Part shown: piece after piece, positions 53,683-63,945 of the stretch
How positions within the stretch are numbered: position 1 is the first letter of the stretch
Layout: every line of letters begins with the position of its first letter
Assembly (NCBI GenBank): GCA_036557365.1
Contig: DATBHR010000083.1
Span: forward strand, 94,264-158,263
Direction of reading: 5' to 3'
Length of the DNA stretch: 64,000 nt
DNA from: DATKHR01 sp036557365
Lineage (GTDB): Bacteria; Acidobacteriota; Vicinamibacteria; Vicinamibacterales; CAVVIG01
The notes under the pieces: model-generated
What the model was told of the DNA's origin: nothing
Databases searched by the model: none
Seen by the model: only the letters and a program-made list of their open reading frames with translations
Made by a program: the position numbers and the translations under genes

Positions 53683-53745
53683 TGAACCCTCAGCCCGCGA
53701 CCCTCTGCCCTTCACTCCGCCCTGACCCCTGAGCCCTAACCCCTA
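53683..53745 (-). repeat. Heptanucleotide array (TAGGGCT type) from a stop codon to the next start
   Basis: On the minus strand nine 7-bp units follow each other from the TAG stop at 53745: TAGGGGT, TAGGGCT, CAGGGGT, CAGGGCG, GAGTGAA, GGGCAGA, GGGTCGC, GGGCTGA, GGGTTCA. Only CC separates the array from the DUF192 ATG at 53680. It resembles the complement of the array at 42126-42188. Confidence 0.8.
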
Positions 53746-54363
53746 GAAGACCCCCGGCACCAGGTGCCACTGGACGCGTCCGCAGTACTCCTTGTAACGC
53801 TCGTCCGCGCTGAGCACACGCTCTTCGGCCAGCGCCCGGAAAACAAGCGCCGCGTCGGACGTGATCACGACGAACACGTTCCAGAGACTCGGATACGCCG
53901 CCAGAATCGCGGCGTGATTCAGAAGGTAGCCGGTATAGATCGGATGACGCACGACGCTGTACGGCCCGTTCGCGACGACGCCGCGATTGGCGGGAACGAT
54001 GCCGAAGCTGCGTCCAATCGTCAGCTTGCCCGCAATCACGATCGCGACGCCGATCGTCGAGACGATCACGGTCAGGTAGTCGGGAACGAACGGCGCCTTC
54101 GATCCGGGCGTCAGGAGCCACGGTCCTACGAACGAACCGACCGTGATGGCGGTCGTCCAATACGATCGATCCACGATCTGCGTGCGCCGGCGCACGATCG
54201 TCAGCGCGACGACGAGCGCTTCGCTGAACAGGAACAACAGGCCGGTCATGTGGCCGGTCTTGATGAAGCTGCCCCAGAGCCTGGCCGCGAGCAGCGCGAA
54301 CAAGGCGCCGGTGGCCACCCTCGAGACGAGGTCGCCGAGCACCTCGCGCCGGATCGCGCGCAT
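53743..54363 (-). CDS. Isoprenylcysteine/phospholipid methyltransferase-like membrane protein
   Basis: The 206-residue integral membrane protein has about five hydrophobic segments. The C-terminal cofactor motif GPYSVVRHPIYTGYLL is followed by EERVLSADERYKEYCGRVQW and LVPGVF, as in the ICMT/PEMT-like methyltransferases that use S-adenosylmethionine. The substrate in bacteria of this group is mostly unknown. Its ATG directly follows the stop of the AAA ATPase gene (no gap), so it belongs to the Tad transcript; a role in modifying pilus or lipid components is only inferred. Confidence 0.82.
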   Translation of the reverse strand: MRAIRREVLGDLVSRVATGALFALLAARLWGSFIKTGHMTGLLFLFSEALVVALTIVRRRTQIVDRSYWTTAITVGSFVGPWLLTPGSKAPFVPDYLTVIVSTIGVAIVIAGKLTIGRSFGIVPANRGVVANGPYSVVRHPIYTGYLLNHAAILAAYPSLWNVFVVITSDAALVFRALAEERVLSADERYKEYCGRVQWHLVPGVF

Positions 54364-55725
54364 CTACCGGACCTCCAGCGGCCGATGCGTGGATCGCTTC
54401 AGGTTCGCACCCGGATTGTCGTCCACGAAGTACGCCTCGCACGCCCGATCGAGCAGCTCGCGGGTAATCGTCGGCTGGATGCCGCGGTACCGGCACAGCG
54501 CGGTCACCTGGTCGATGAGATCGCGCGGATGGCAGGCGCGCAGCGGCCGCTGCGTCGGACCGTAATGACGCCGCTGCAGGTACGCGATCATCACCTGATG
54601 GAACTTCAGGTCGCGCCGCTTGCAGTTCAACTCGAAGATCTGCGTGAACTCGTCGAGCGTCGGATCCTCGATCGGAATCTTGTAGGGAATCCGGCGCAGG
54701 AACGCCTCGTCGGCGAGCGACTGCGGATTGAGGTTCGTCGCGAACACCGTCAGGACGTCGAACGGAATCTGGAATTTCTTGCCCGTGTGAAGCGTCAGGT
54801 AGTCGACCCGGCTCTCGAGCGGGACGATCCAGCGGTTCAGCAGGTCTTCGGGTCGAATGCGCTGCCGGCCGAAGTCGTCCACGAGGAACACACCGCCATT
54901 TGCCTTCAGCTGCAGCGGCGCCTCGTAGAACTTCGAGATCGGATTGAACGTCAGGTCGAGCATGTCGAGCGTCAACTCGCCGCCGACGATGACCACCGGC
55001 CGTCGAATGCGAACCCAGCGCCTGTCGCGCGGCACGCCGCTGACGACGCTGGTCGACTCGGCTTCCTGCTCGAGCGATTCGTGACTGATGGGGTCGTAGA
55101 CCGTGACGATGTGGCCGTCGACGTCGATGGCGTGCGGCACGTACATGTCGCCGCCGAGCGTGCGGCCCATGCCTTCGGCGATGACGGTCTTGCCGTTTCC
55201 GGGCGGTCCGTAGAGGAAGACCGCCTTTCCCGCGTTCACCGCGGGACCGAGCTGCTCGAGCACCTCGTCACCGATGATGAGATGCGAAAACCCTCGCTTC
55301 AGCCGTTCGCGGTCCACGTAGCCGCGAGCCGCCATCAGCGCCTTCATCTCCGCGATGTAAGCCGTCAGCGGCACCGGTGCGGCGCCGACGTACTGGCTGA
55401 TCGCGAGAAACTGCCGCGCGCGTTCGCGGCCAAGGTCGGTCAGCGAATAGCGGTAGCCGGCGGTTCCGGATCCCGAGGCGCCGCGGACTTCCACGAGCAG
55501 CGCGGCGCGCAGCCGCTCGATGAGCGGCTCGATCAGCGCGTACGGCAGCTTCGTGCGATCGGCCACGGCCATACCCGTGGCTTCCGCGCCGTACATCGTT
55601 TTCAGCAGCAGCTGCTCGATTTGATCGAGCGGCAGTCCGGTTTCCTCGATGGTGCGTGGGACGGGCGGAACGGGGCTCAGCCGCTCCTCGGCGCGCGACG
55701 GCATGGTCAGCACTGACGGCGTCAT
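54364..55725 (-). CDS. AAA ATPase with N-terminal winged-helix-like region, in the Tad operon
   Basis: The 453-residue protein has an N-terminal region with helical winged-helix-like parts (TMYGAEATGMAVADRTKLPYALIEPLIERL). A AAA ATPase domain follows: Walker A YGPPGNGKT (about 170-178), Walker B GGVFLVDDFGR, a sensor-1-like Asn in VFATNLNP, an Arg-finger-like LRRIPYKI and a helical lid. Its ATG overlaps the tadC stop (ATGA), so it is translationally coupled to pilus genes, although it is not a standard Tad component. It might remodel or regulate the machine; this is inference. Confidence 0.82.
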   Translation of the reverse strand: MTPSVLTMPSRAEERLSPVPPVPRTIEETGLPLDQIEQLLLKTMYGAEATGMAVADRTKLPYALIEPLIERLRAALLVEVRGASGSGTAGYRYSLTDLGRERARQFLAISQYVGAAPVPLTAYIAEMKALMAARGYVDRERLKRGFSHLIIGDEVLEQLGPAVNAGKAVFLYGPPGNGKTVIAEGMGRTLGGDMYVPHAIDVDGHIVTVYDPISHESLEQEAESTSVVSGVPRDRRWVRIRRPVVIVGGELTLDMLDLTFNPISKFYEAPLQLKANGGVFLVDDFGRQRIRPEDLLNRWIVPLESRVDYLTLHTGKKFQIPFDVLTVFATNLNPQSLADEAFLRRIPYKIPIEDPTLDEFTQIFELNCKRRDLKFHQVMIAYLQRRHYGPTQRPLRACHPRDLIDQVTALCRYRGIQPTITRELLDRACEAYFVDDNPGANLKRSTHRPLEVR

Positions 55726-56630
55726 TTGTTTGTCATCGGCATGAGGACCTGGACGAACTTGATGGCCGCGGGGCCGATCGTCACGATCCAGATAGCCGGG
55801 AAGATGCAGAACACCAGCGGGAAGACCATCTTCACGCCGGTCTTGGCAGCGGCTTCCTCTGCGCGCTGACGCCGCTTCGTGCGCGACGTGTCCGAGTGGA
55901 CGCGAAGTGACTGCGCGACGCTCGTGCCGAACTTGTCCGTCTGCACCAGCATCGCCACCAGCGACGTCACATCGTCAACCTGCGTGCGCACGCCGAAATT
56001 GTGGAGCGCTTCGGAGCGCGCCTTGCCAGCGCGCAGCTCGAGGTTGATCAGGCGCATCTCATCGGCGAGCTCAGGATGGGCGAAGGCGAGCTCGTCGGCC
56101 ACGCGCTGAATCGCCTGGTCGAGGCCGAGGCCCGCTTCCACGCTGACGACCAGCAGATCGAGCGCGTCAGGAAGCCCGAGACGAATCTTGTGCTGCCGCT
56201 TCTTCGCCATCCGCGCGAGCACCATGCCGGGCAGGACGTAGCCCAGACCGCAGGCGGCAAGCGCGAGGAAGAAGTTCGGATGAATCGCGATCGGCGATCC
56301 GAACACCGCGAAGAGCAGAACGGCGAGGCCGATTCGGAGACCCAGGAACGTCGCGACAGCTTCGTTGTTGCGATAACCGGCCGTCACGAGCCGCTGCTGC
56401 AGCTTGCCCATCTCCGACGTCGAGCGCGGCGCACGGCTGCCGAGCCGCTTCAGCGCGTCGATCAGCCGGGCCATCCCCGGATCCGTCTCGCGGGCCGGTG
56501 CGGGCATCGAGCTCATTTCGCCGAGGCGCTGTTCGATCACGCTCGCGCCCTTGGGCGAGAGCGCCAGCGCGACCGCCGTCACGAGCAGCGAGACGAAGAC
56601 GAAGCCGAGGAGCGGAAGCAGAAGGGTCAC
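55722..56630 (-). CDS. tadC: Tad pilus inner-membrane protein TadC
   Basis: The 302-residue protein belongs to the type II secretion F/TadC family. It has hydrophobic helices near the N terminus (about 5-25), in the middle (about 95-140) and at the C terminus (about 265-295), and a cytoplasmic helical domain with DALDLLVVSVEAGLGLDQAIQRV and FGTSVAQSLRVHSD. TadC and TadB form the membrane platform driven by TadA/CpaF. It follows tadB by 2 bp. Confidence 0.92.
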   Translation of the reverse strand: MTLLLPLLGFVFVSLLVTAVALALSPKGASVIEQRLGEMSSMPAPARETDPGMARLIDALKRLGSRAPRSTSEMGKLQQRLVTAGYRNNEAVATFLGLRIGLAVLLFAVFGSPIAIHPNFFLALAACGLGYVLPGMVLARMAKKRQHKIRLGLPDALDLLVVSVEAGLGLDQAIQRVADELAFAHPELADEMRLINLELRAGKARSEALHNFGVRTQVDDVTSLVAMLVQTDKFGTSVAQSLRVHSDTSRTKRRQRAEEAAAKTGVKMVFPLVFCIFPAIWIVTIGPAAIKFVQVLMPMTNK

Positions 56631-56632
56631 CG

Positions 56633-57603
56633 TTACACCTCGATCTTGATCACCTGGCGGATCCAGACGAATCCGATGGCCTGCATGACGATGGCGGCGA
56701 TGACCATCATCTGTCCCATCTTTTCCTTGAAGAGCAGGCTCATGTGATCAGGGTTGATGTAGAGCAGCGCGCACGCCAGGAACGCCGGCAGCGCCAGCAG
56801 CACGTAGCCGGTGAACCGGCCGTGCGCAGTGTGGACACGCACCTGGCGCAGAATCTTGAACCGCTCGCGAACCACGTGGGCGAGGTTGTCGAGGATTTCC
56901 GACAGGTTGCCGCCCGTGTCGCGCTGAATCAGCACGGCCGTCACGAAGAAGCGCACGTCGAGGAGGCCGATGCGGTCGGCCAGCTCGTTGAGCGCATCTT
57001 TCAGCGGCAGGCCGAAGTTCTGCTGATCGAATGTCTTCTTGAATTCCGGTCCAACGGGTTCGGGCAGCTCGTCGGCGACCATGCCCATCGCCGTCTGAAA
57101 CGCGTGGCCGGCGCGAATCGCGCGCGACAGCAGATCCAGCGCTTCGGGGAACATCTCTTCGAACTTCTTGAGACGTTTCACACCCTTGTGGTTCAGCCAC
57201 ACAATCGGGGCAACAAAACCAATGACGGCCGCGATCGGACCGGCGAACGGCTGGTGAACGAACAGCGTCGCGAGGAGGAAGCCGACGATCGCGCCGATCA
57301 CGCACGACGAAGCGATCGATCCCGGTGTCGTCTGCACGCCCGAGCGATCGATGAGCAGCTTCAGCTTCGCGCCGAGGTTCGACTGCGCAACGATCCGATC
57401 GATGATCGGCAGCGGTCCCTGCTTTTCCTGCCGCACGATCGTGGAGTCGTCGGTGACCGCTCCCTCCGTGCGGAGTCCGGACACGTCCTTCAGACGGCGG
57501 TCCATCTCGCGGCTGGCGAGCATGCCGGGCAGATACGTGACCGCCGCGTAGGTGCCCATCACGAGCGCGACGACGAACGCGAAGACCACGAAGGCCAATC
57601 CCA

Positions 57604-57604
<1 letters not shown>
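56633..57604 (-). CDS. tadB: Tad pilus inner-membrane protein TadB
   Basis: The ATG at 57604 overlaps the cpaF stop by one base (TAATG) and gives a 323-residue protein. It has an N-terminal helix (about 3-25), a helix pair near 105-145, a T2SF-type domain with PEALDLLSRAIRAGHAFQTAM and DTGGNLSEILDNLAHVVRER, and C-terminal helices. The longer frame upstream lies inside cpaF and was rejected. Confidence 0.92.
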
Positions 57605-58965
<1,361 letters not shown>

Positions 58966-58971
58966 GGCCGG

Positions 58972-60150
58972 TTACCAGATGGACGCCAGTCGATCGAATC
59001 CGCCGAGCAGGCCCTTCTTCGGACCACCGCCGCTCGCGTCATCGGTGCTCGGCTCGAGGATGCCGCGCGTAAAGCGATCGAACTGCGTCGCCATTTCGGA
59101 GTTTGCGGCGAGCGTCAGCGGCACGCCCGAGTTGAGCGCGGCCGACACCGTCTTGTAGTCGCTCGGGAACGTGTGGTGAATCGGGTGGCCGAGCGCACCT
59201 TCGATTTGCTTCGGCGGAATCGGAAACGGCTCCGCGGCGCGGTTCAGCAGGAACCGGACGCGTTCGCCGACCGCTCCGAGCTGGCGCACCCGATCGAGCA
59301 GCCGCTGCGCGTTGCGCACAGACGGGACATCCGGGTTCGCGACGAGGAACATCTGATCGGCGGTGTAGAGAGCCGCGACGCTGCACGGGTTGATCTGGCT
59401 GCCGGCGTCCACGATGATGAACTCGTACTGGCGCGCGAGCAGACGGAACAGCTCCTCGATGGCGCCGCTGTCCGCGGCGCTCGGCCGATCGAACACATCC
59501 GAACCCGCCAGAATCTCGAGCCCCGACTTGTGCTTGATGACGAGCTCCCTCAGGAACTCGCGATCGAGCCGGTGGAGGTTGTCGATGGCGTCGATGATCG
59601 TGAAGCGCGGACGGACGCCGAGGAACAAGCCGACTTCGCCCAGGCCAGGCTTGAGATCCACGATGACCGCGGGACGCTTGCTCAGCCGCGCGATTTCGAC
59701 GCCGCAGTTGACCGCGATCGTCGTCGTCCCCGCTCCGCCTTTCGCGCCGAAGAACACCAGCGTCGTCGCGGCCGGCCGTGAACCCTGCGCCGTTTCGCGG
59801 CGCGATGCCGTCCGGAGGATCGCGGTGTGGAAGGCGTCATCCTCGGGCGGCCACGTGAAGAACTCGTTGGCGCCCGCACGCATCGACTGAAGAATCAGAT
59901 TGGGATCGGCAGCCTGCGCGACGGCGAAGATGCTCGCGCCCTGGGCCGCCGCGCGAAGCCGCTCGATCGTGCCCATCGCCGACGACGCGTCGCCGCGTGT
60001 GTCGACGATGACCACGTCCGCTGCGCTCAGGTCGCGCGCAACGCGCTCGTCCATGACGCTGACCGGTATTGCACCGGCACGCAGCATCCGGCCGAGGTGC
60101 TTCTTGAATTCTTCGTCCTGACTGACGATGAGACCGACAAGTTGTGCCAT
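58972..60150 (-). CDS. cpaE: CpaE/TadZ family ATPase (pilus localisation)
   Basis: The 392-residue protein has an N-terminal receiver-like domain (about 1-125; LIVSQDEEFKKHL, VVIVDTRG) and a ParA/MinD-type ATPase domain. The deviant Walker A is GAKGGAGTTTIA and is followed by VIVDLKPGLGEVG and a switch region FIIVDAGSQI. CpaE/TadZ proteins place the Tad machine at the cell pole. It is located between the secretin gene and cpaF, as in other Tad loci. Confidence 0.92.
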   Translation of the reverse strand: MAQLVGLIVSQDEEFKKHLGRMLRAGAIPVSVMDERVARDLSAADVVIVDTRGDASSAMGTIERLRAAAQGASIFAVAQAADPNLILQSMRAGANEFFTWPPEDDAFHTAILRTASRRETAQGSRPAATTLVFFGAKGGAGTTTIAVNCGVEIARLSKRPAVIVDLKPGLGEVGLFLGVRPRFTIIDAIDNLHRLDREFLRELVIKHKSGLEILAGSDVFDRPSAADSGAIEELFRLLARQYEFIIVDAGSQINPCSVAALYTADQMFLVANPDVPSVRNAQRLLDRVRQLGAVGERVRFLLNRAAEPFPIPPKQIEGALGHPIHHTFPSDYKTVSAALNSGVPLTLAANSEMATQFDRFTRGILEPSTDDASGGGPKKGLLGGFDRLASIW

Positions 60151-60169
60151 GACTCTGCGACCCGATGCG

Positions 60170-62095
60170 TTATTGCTGCTGTGACTTGCTCTTGGCCTTG
60201 GCCACTTCCGCTTCGTACGCCGCCTGGGCCGCTTTCAGCTTGGCCTCGGCATCCGCGGTCGCCTTCGCGTTCTTCTTGTCGATCTCCGCCTGCTTCTTCG
60301 CCTGCTCCGCCGCGCGCTTCGCGGCGGCTTCGTTGGCGACGCGCTCGACCTCTGCCTGCTTCTTCGCGGCTGCGGCGGCGTTCTTCTGGGCCTCGGCGTC
60401 TTTCTTCGCCTGTTCCTTGGCCGCCTTGTCCTGCAGCTTCTTGTCTTCGTCGGTGCGCTTGCGGTCTTCGTCAATCTGTTTCGCGCGCATCTTGCCGTCG
60501 ACCGCCTTCGCCGCCTCGTCGCGGTCGTGATCCTGCTTCTGCGCCTTCTCGAGCGCTTTGCGATCCGCGTCGGTCATCGGCGGATTCGGCGTCGGCGTCT
60601 GTGCGGCGGCCGGCACCGGCTGCTGACGAATCGTCGTCGCCGGTCCGAGCGCCTGAATCTTGGCTGCGGCAGCCGCCGGGTCGCTCGCGGGCGCCGCGGC
60701 GTTCTTCTGTGCCGGCTGCGCGGGCGCGGCCTGCGCGGGCGCCGGCTTGCTGTCGGCCATCGGATGTCCGCTCTGGAACGCAGGGCCCGGCATCTCCATC
60801 GACTTCTTCGGGTCGAGCGGCGGCAGGAACGGCTCGGACATGCGCGGCGTGGTGCCGGTGACGCCAGGCGAATCGTTCGCGAGAATTTCAGGCGTGATCA
60901 TCACGACCAGCTCGGTCCGATCCTTCTGCGCCGCCTGGCTCTTGAAGAGCAGGCCGAGGACCGGGATGTCGCCGATGCCCGGAATCTTCTGCAGGGTCTT
61001 GTTCATCGTGTTGTTCAGCAGACCGGCGACGGCGAACGTCTGGCCGTTGTTCAACTCGAGCTCGGTTTCCGTGCGGCGCGTCGTCAACGCGGGGATCCGG
61101 AAGCCGTTCAGCAGGACGGCGTTCGAGAAGTCGAGCGCGCTGACTTCGGGCCGGACCTTCAGGTGAACGCGGTCGCCGTTCACGACGGGCGTGAAGGTGA
61201 GGCGGATACCGAATTCCTTGAACTGAACGGTGATGCCGATGTTGTTGCCCGTGCCCTGCGCGACCGGCACCGGGAATTCGCCGCCGGCGAGGAAGCTCGC
61301 TTCCTTACCGCTCTCGGCGACGAGGTTCGGTTCGGCCAGCGTCTGGAGCAGGCCCTTCGTCTGCAGCGCCTTCACGACCGCGCCGAGCTGCTCCTTGCTG
61401 TTGAACAGGAAGAAGTTCAGGAAGTCGCTGAACACCAGGCGCGGGTTGCTCGCGTCGCTGTTGTCGAACGCCGGCGCGGGATACTGCTGCGTCGTCGTGC
61501 GTCCCAGCCAGTTCTTGTAGCCGCCAGGGCCGGTGAAGAGCGAGGCGCCGAGCTCGGTCATCGCCGTGCGGTTCACTTCAGCGAACCGGACGCGGAGCAG
61601 CACCTGGTTGCTGCGCGCGCCTTCGCGGACCTGGAGGAGCGTGACGACTTCCTCCTTCTTGTCCACGTAGCCGGCCGCGAGGTTGATCGCCCGCTCGATG
61701 TACTCCTTGCTCGTCACCGTGCCGGTGAGCACGATGTTGCGTCCGTTGCTCTGGACCTCGATCTCCTCGGAGGGGAACAGCTGTTTCATCTGCTCCGCCA
61801 GCCGGGCGAGGTCGCGCTGGACGATGATCTCGTAACGGCGAATCGCGCCGGCGCGATCCCAGACGAACATGGAGATCGTGCCCGGCGTCTTGCCGTTGAT
61901 GAGCAGCTCGGTCGGCGCCGTGACGAGGGCGTCAGCGACGTCCGGGCTCGTCAGCGAGACGCGCGCGATGGGCGCGCCGATGCTGACGACGGTCGAGCGA
62001 CCGACCATCAGCCGGACGCTGTCATCGGCATACAGCAGCGACCCACCGGCGATGACGATCAAAAAGATGAGCGCGGACGCGAATCGACGACCCAT
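60170..62095 (-). CDS. cpaC: Tad secretin CpaC (RcpA) with long charged C-terminal tail
   Basis: The 641-residue protein has a signal peptide (about 1-24) and an N-terminal BON/N0-like domain with IARVSLTSPDVADAL. The secretin domain (about 165-420) includes VAESGKEASFLAGGEFPVPV and VPVLGLLFKSQAAQKDRTELVVMITPEIL. A Pro/Ala-rich linker (about 450-515) and a long Lys/Glu/Ala-rich helix (about 515-641) then follow, reminiscent of TolA. Standard CpaC proteins end soon after the secretin domain. It forms the outer-membrane channel of the Tad pilus. Confidence 0.92.
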   Translation of the reverse strand: MGRRFASALIFLIVIAGGSLLYADDSVRLMVGRSTVVSIGAPIARVSLTSPDVADALVTAPTELLINGKTPGTISMFVWDRAGAIRRYEIIVQRDLARLAEQMKQLFPSEEIEVQSNGRNIVLTGTVTSKEYIERAINLAAGYVDKKEEVVTLLQVREGARSNQVLLRVRFAEVNRTAMTELGASLFTGPGGYKNWLGRTTTQQYPAPAFDNSDASNPRLVFSDFLNFFLFNSKEQLGAVVKALQTKGLLQTLAEPNLVAESGKEASFLAGGEFPVPVAQGTGNNIGITVQFKEFGIRLTFTPVVNGDRVHLKVRPEVSALDFSNAVLLNGFRIPALTTRRTETELELNNGQTFAVAGLLNNTMNKTLQKIPGIGDIPVLGLLFKSQAAQKDRTELVVMITPEILANDSPGVTGTTPRMSEPFLPPLDPKKSMEMPGPAFQSGHPMADSKPAPAQAAPAQPAQKNAAAPASDPAAAAAKIQALGPATTIRQQPVPAAAQTPTPNPPMTDADRKALEKAQKQDHDRDEAAKAVDGKMRAKQIDEDRKRTDEDKKLQDKAAKEQAKKDAEAQKNAAAAAKKQAEVERVANEAAAKRAAEQAKKQAEIDKKNAKATADAEAKLKAAQAAYEAEVAKAKSKSQQQ

Positions 62096-62097
62096 GA

Positions 62098-62961
62098 CTA
62101 CTGCTCCTGGCGCACGATCTCGTGCGCACGTTTATCACCACGGATGATTTCGACCGTCGCGGCCGGAGGCTCGGTGACTGTGGCGGCAACGGCCTTCGGG
62201 CCGCCCGTCGCCACCTTGGTCCGCGCTGCCGCCTGCTTCGTCGCGGAGGCATAGCCCAGCAGGCCGGACGGCCTGACGCCGGGGGTGCTCGGAATCGACT
62301 TGTCGAGCGGGTTGCGGAGCGCGAGCTGAATCTTGCCCTCGGTCGCGGCGAGCGTCAGCCGCTCCGATTCCTCGGGCGCCACGAGCAGCGTGACGACGCT
62401 GACGGGCATCGCCTTGTTCTTTTCGACGTCGCGCTCGATCTTCGTGCCGGCCGCGAGCACCTGGACGTTCGTCAACACGACTTTCGACGTGACCTCGCCG
62501 TTGTTACCCGACGGGTTCACCGTCGCGAGGACGTCGACGCGCGTCCCGGGCAGTACGTAACCGGCGACGCCGATCACCTCGTTGACGCGCACCGAGAGGG
62601 CGCGGAGGCCTGGCGGAATCGCGGGCGGCAGCCCGGCGCCGGCTTCCTTCGACGACAGCTTCGAAGGAATGATCGGCTCGTTCTGGACGACCGGCGTGAT
62701 GATGCCGCGTCCGATCACTTCCTTCGGATCGCTGACCGCCTGCGGCGGCACCGAGTCCTGCGGCCACTGAATGACCTTGATGTTGTCGGCGGAGATTTCG
62801 GCGCCGACGTCGAGGTCACTCGCCGCGATCACCACCGGCTTGGTCGGCATGGTGGTAACGCCCTTCGGCAACTTCTGGACGTAGTTGTAGGTGCCGAAGG
62901 CAAACACTCCGCCGGCAGTGACTGCCAGCGCGAGCACGATGAAGACGCGGACTCGACCCAT
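62098..62961 (-). CDS. cpaB: Tad pilus assembly protein CpaB (RcpC)
   Basis: The 287-residue protein has an N-terminal membrane helix (about 5-25), a SAF-type domain (PVVIAASDLDVGAEISADNIKVIQWP, about 42-70) and an RcpC domain (VRVNEVIGVAGYVLPGTRVDVLATV). Its C-terminal part is Ala/Pro/Thr-rich. It lies 2 bp upstream of the secretin gene and is a standard Tad subunit near the outer-membrane channel. Confidence 0.92.
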   Translation of the reverse strand: MGRVRVFIVLALAVTAGGVFAFGTYNYVQKLPKGVTTMPTKPVVIAASDLDVGAEISADNIKVIQWPQDSVPPQAVSDPKEVIGRGIITPVVQNEPIIPSKLSSKEAGAGLPPAIPPGLRALSVRVNEVIGVAGYVLPGTRVDVLATVNPSGNNGEVTSKVVLTNVQVLAAGTKIERDVEKNKAMPVSVVTLLVAPEESERLTLAATEGKIQLALRNPLDKSIPSTPGVRPSGLLGYASATKQAAARTKVATGGPKAVAATVTEPPAATVEIIRGDKRAHEIVRQEQ

Positions 62962-63018
62962 AACCGATGCCTCTATTCGTTTCTCTGACCGTTGTTGACG
63001 GTGGGCGGTGTACTTCCT

Positions 63019-63531
63019 CTACAACCCGAGTGCTGCCGCCAGCGTGCCCACGGCAATCGCCGGCGCGTACGCAAACCGATTGACGTGGTCGCGTTCGATC
63101 TCCGTCACGTTCGCCCCGCCCGTCCGGACGAGGTCTGCGGTGCGCTCGAACGTCCTGCGCAGAAGCTGACGGCGCATCGCGACGACGATCGCGAGGACGC
63201 CACCGGCCAGCGCGGTATACAGGAAGGCCATGGCAATGGCTCGGGGGCCAAGCAACGTGCCGAGGGCCGCAAAGAGCTTCACGTCGCCGGCGCCGGTTGC
63301 TCCGATCAAATGACCCGGAAGCATCAGCACCAGACCGACGGCAAATCCCAGAAGCGCCTGCGCCATCGAGAGGGGGGTTAGATGGGCGGCTGCGATCGAC
63401 AGTCCGAATCCCGCGACGGCCAGCGTCAGCGGATTCGGAATGCGCCGCGTGTAGAAGTCCACGAGCGCGCTCGACGCACCCGTGCCTGCCACGGCGCTGA
63501 CGACGATCGGATCAGAAACTCGAGGAACCAA
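63019..63531 (-). CDS. Prepilin peptidase TadV/CpaA (A24 family)
   Basis: The 170-residue membrane aspartyl protease cleaves Flp prepilins. The first catalytic Asp lies in LVDFYTRRIPNPLTL and the second in GATGAGDVKLFAALG (GxGD motif). About five or six hydrophobic segments are visible. The TTG at 63531 puts its first codons inside the end of flp2 (20-bp overlap); a GTG at 63492 is possible but would shorten the first helix. It is located directly after the pilin genes. Confidence 0.9.
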   Translation of the reverse strand: MVPRVSDPIVVSAVAGTGASSALVDFYTRRIPNPLTLAVAGFGLSIAAAHLTPLSMAQALLGFAVGLVLMLPGHLIGATGAGDVKLFAALGTLLGPRAIAMAFLYTALAGGVLAIVVAMRRQLLRRTFERTADLVRTGGANVTEIERDHVNRFAYAPAIAVGTLAAALGL

Positions 63532-63688
63532 TCTTGTCCCAGAAGACGCTCAGGACGGTCTGTCCCAGCGTCGAAACCGCGCCCATCGCGAAGATGGCGA
63601 TCAGCACCGCGATGAGTCCGTATTCGAGCAGATCCTGGCCGTCATCGTGACGCACAAGCCTGCGAACGGCGACGAGTACCTGCTGCAT
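63512..63688 (-). CDS. Second Flp-type pilin
   Basis: This 58-residue protein starts with MQQVLVAVRRLVRHDDGQDLLEYG, so the Flp processing signature G-x4-EY is present with cleavage expected after G18. A hydrophobic helix (about 21-45) and a short polar end (FWDKIGSSSF) follow. It lies 74 bp downstream of flp1 behind a strong hairpin and overlaps the peptidase gene. It is probably a minor pilin. Confidence 0.9.
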   Translation of the reverse strand: MQQVLVAVRRLVRHDDGQDLLEYGLIAVLIAIFAMGAVSTLGQTVLSVFWDKIGSSSF

Positions 63689-63716
63689 CAGAGCACTCCG
63701 ACTTCAAAAGGTGAAC

Positions 63717-63746
63717 GGAAAAGAGCGGGAGCCCGAAGGCTCCCGC
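63717..63746 (-). terminator. Hairpin/attenuator between flp1 and flp2
   Basis: On the minus strand a 9-bp stem GCGGGAGCC / GGCTCCCGC around a TTCG loop (63746-63725) is followed by TCTTTTCC. It sits after the flp1 stop codon and should end most transcripts there, giving more major pilin than downstream machinery. Confidence 0.8.
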
Positions 63747-63762
63747 ATCACTCCACGTGGTG

Positions 63763-63945
63763 TTACGCGACTCCCTGCAGCTGCGTAGCGATGCTGCTGA
63801 AGATCGTGTTCACCTGGGTGCCGGCGAGCTGCACCGCACCGAACGCGACGAGCGCGATGAGCGCGACGAGCAACGCGTACTCGAGCAGGTCCTGGCCCGA
63901 TTCGTCCTTCGCGAACATGCGGAGCTGGCTGAACAACGTGGTCAT
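63763..63945 (-). CDS. Flp-type major pilin
   Basis: The ATG at 63945 has a GGGAGGAAAG site 4 nt upstream and gives a 60-residue prepilin. The processing motif is in ESGQDLLEYALL (cleavage after the Gly of G-x4-EY), followed by a hydrophobic helix (about 22-42) and a short tail. As the first gene of the cluster, with its own terminator, it is likely the main pilus subunit. The upstream promoter may lie beyond the window end; 63946-64000 shows only the ribosome binding site. Confidence 0.92.
   Translation of the reverse strand: MTTLFSQLRMFAKDESGQDLLEYALLVALIALVAFGAVQLAGTQVNTIFSSIATQLQGVA

Noticed and set aside
53764..55716. 650-codon open frame opposite the AAA ATPase and methyltransferase genes
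   Set aside because: No domain, Arg-rich low-quality protein, and it crosses two well-supported genes on the other strand.
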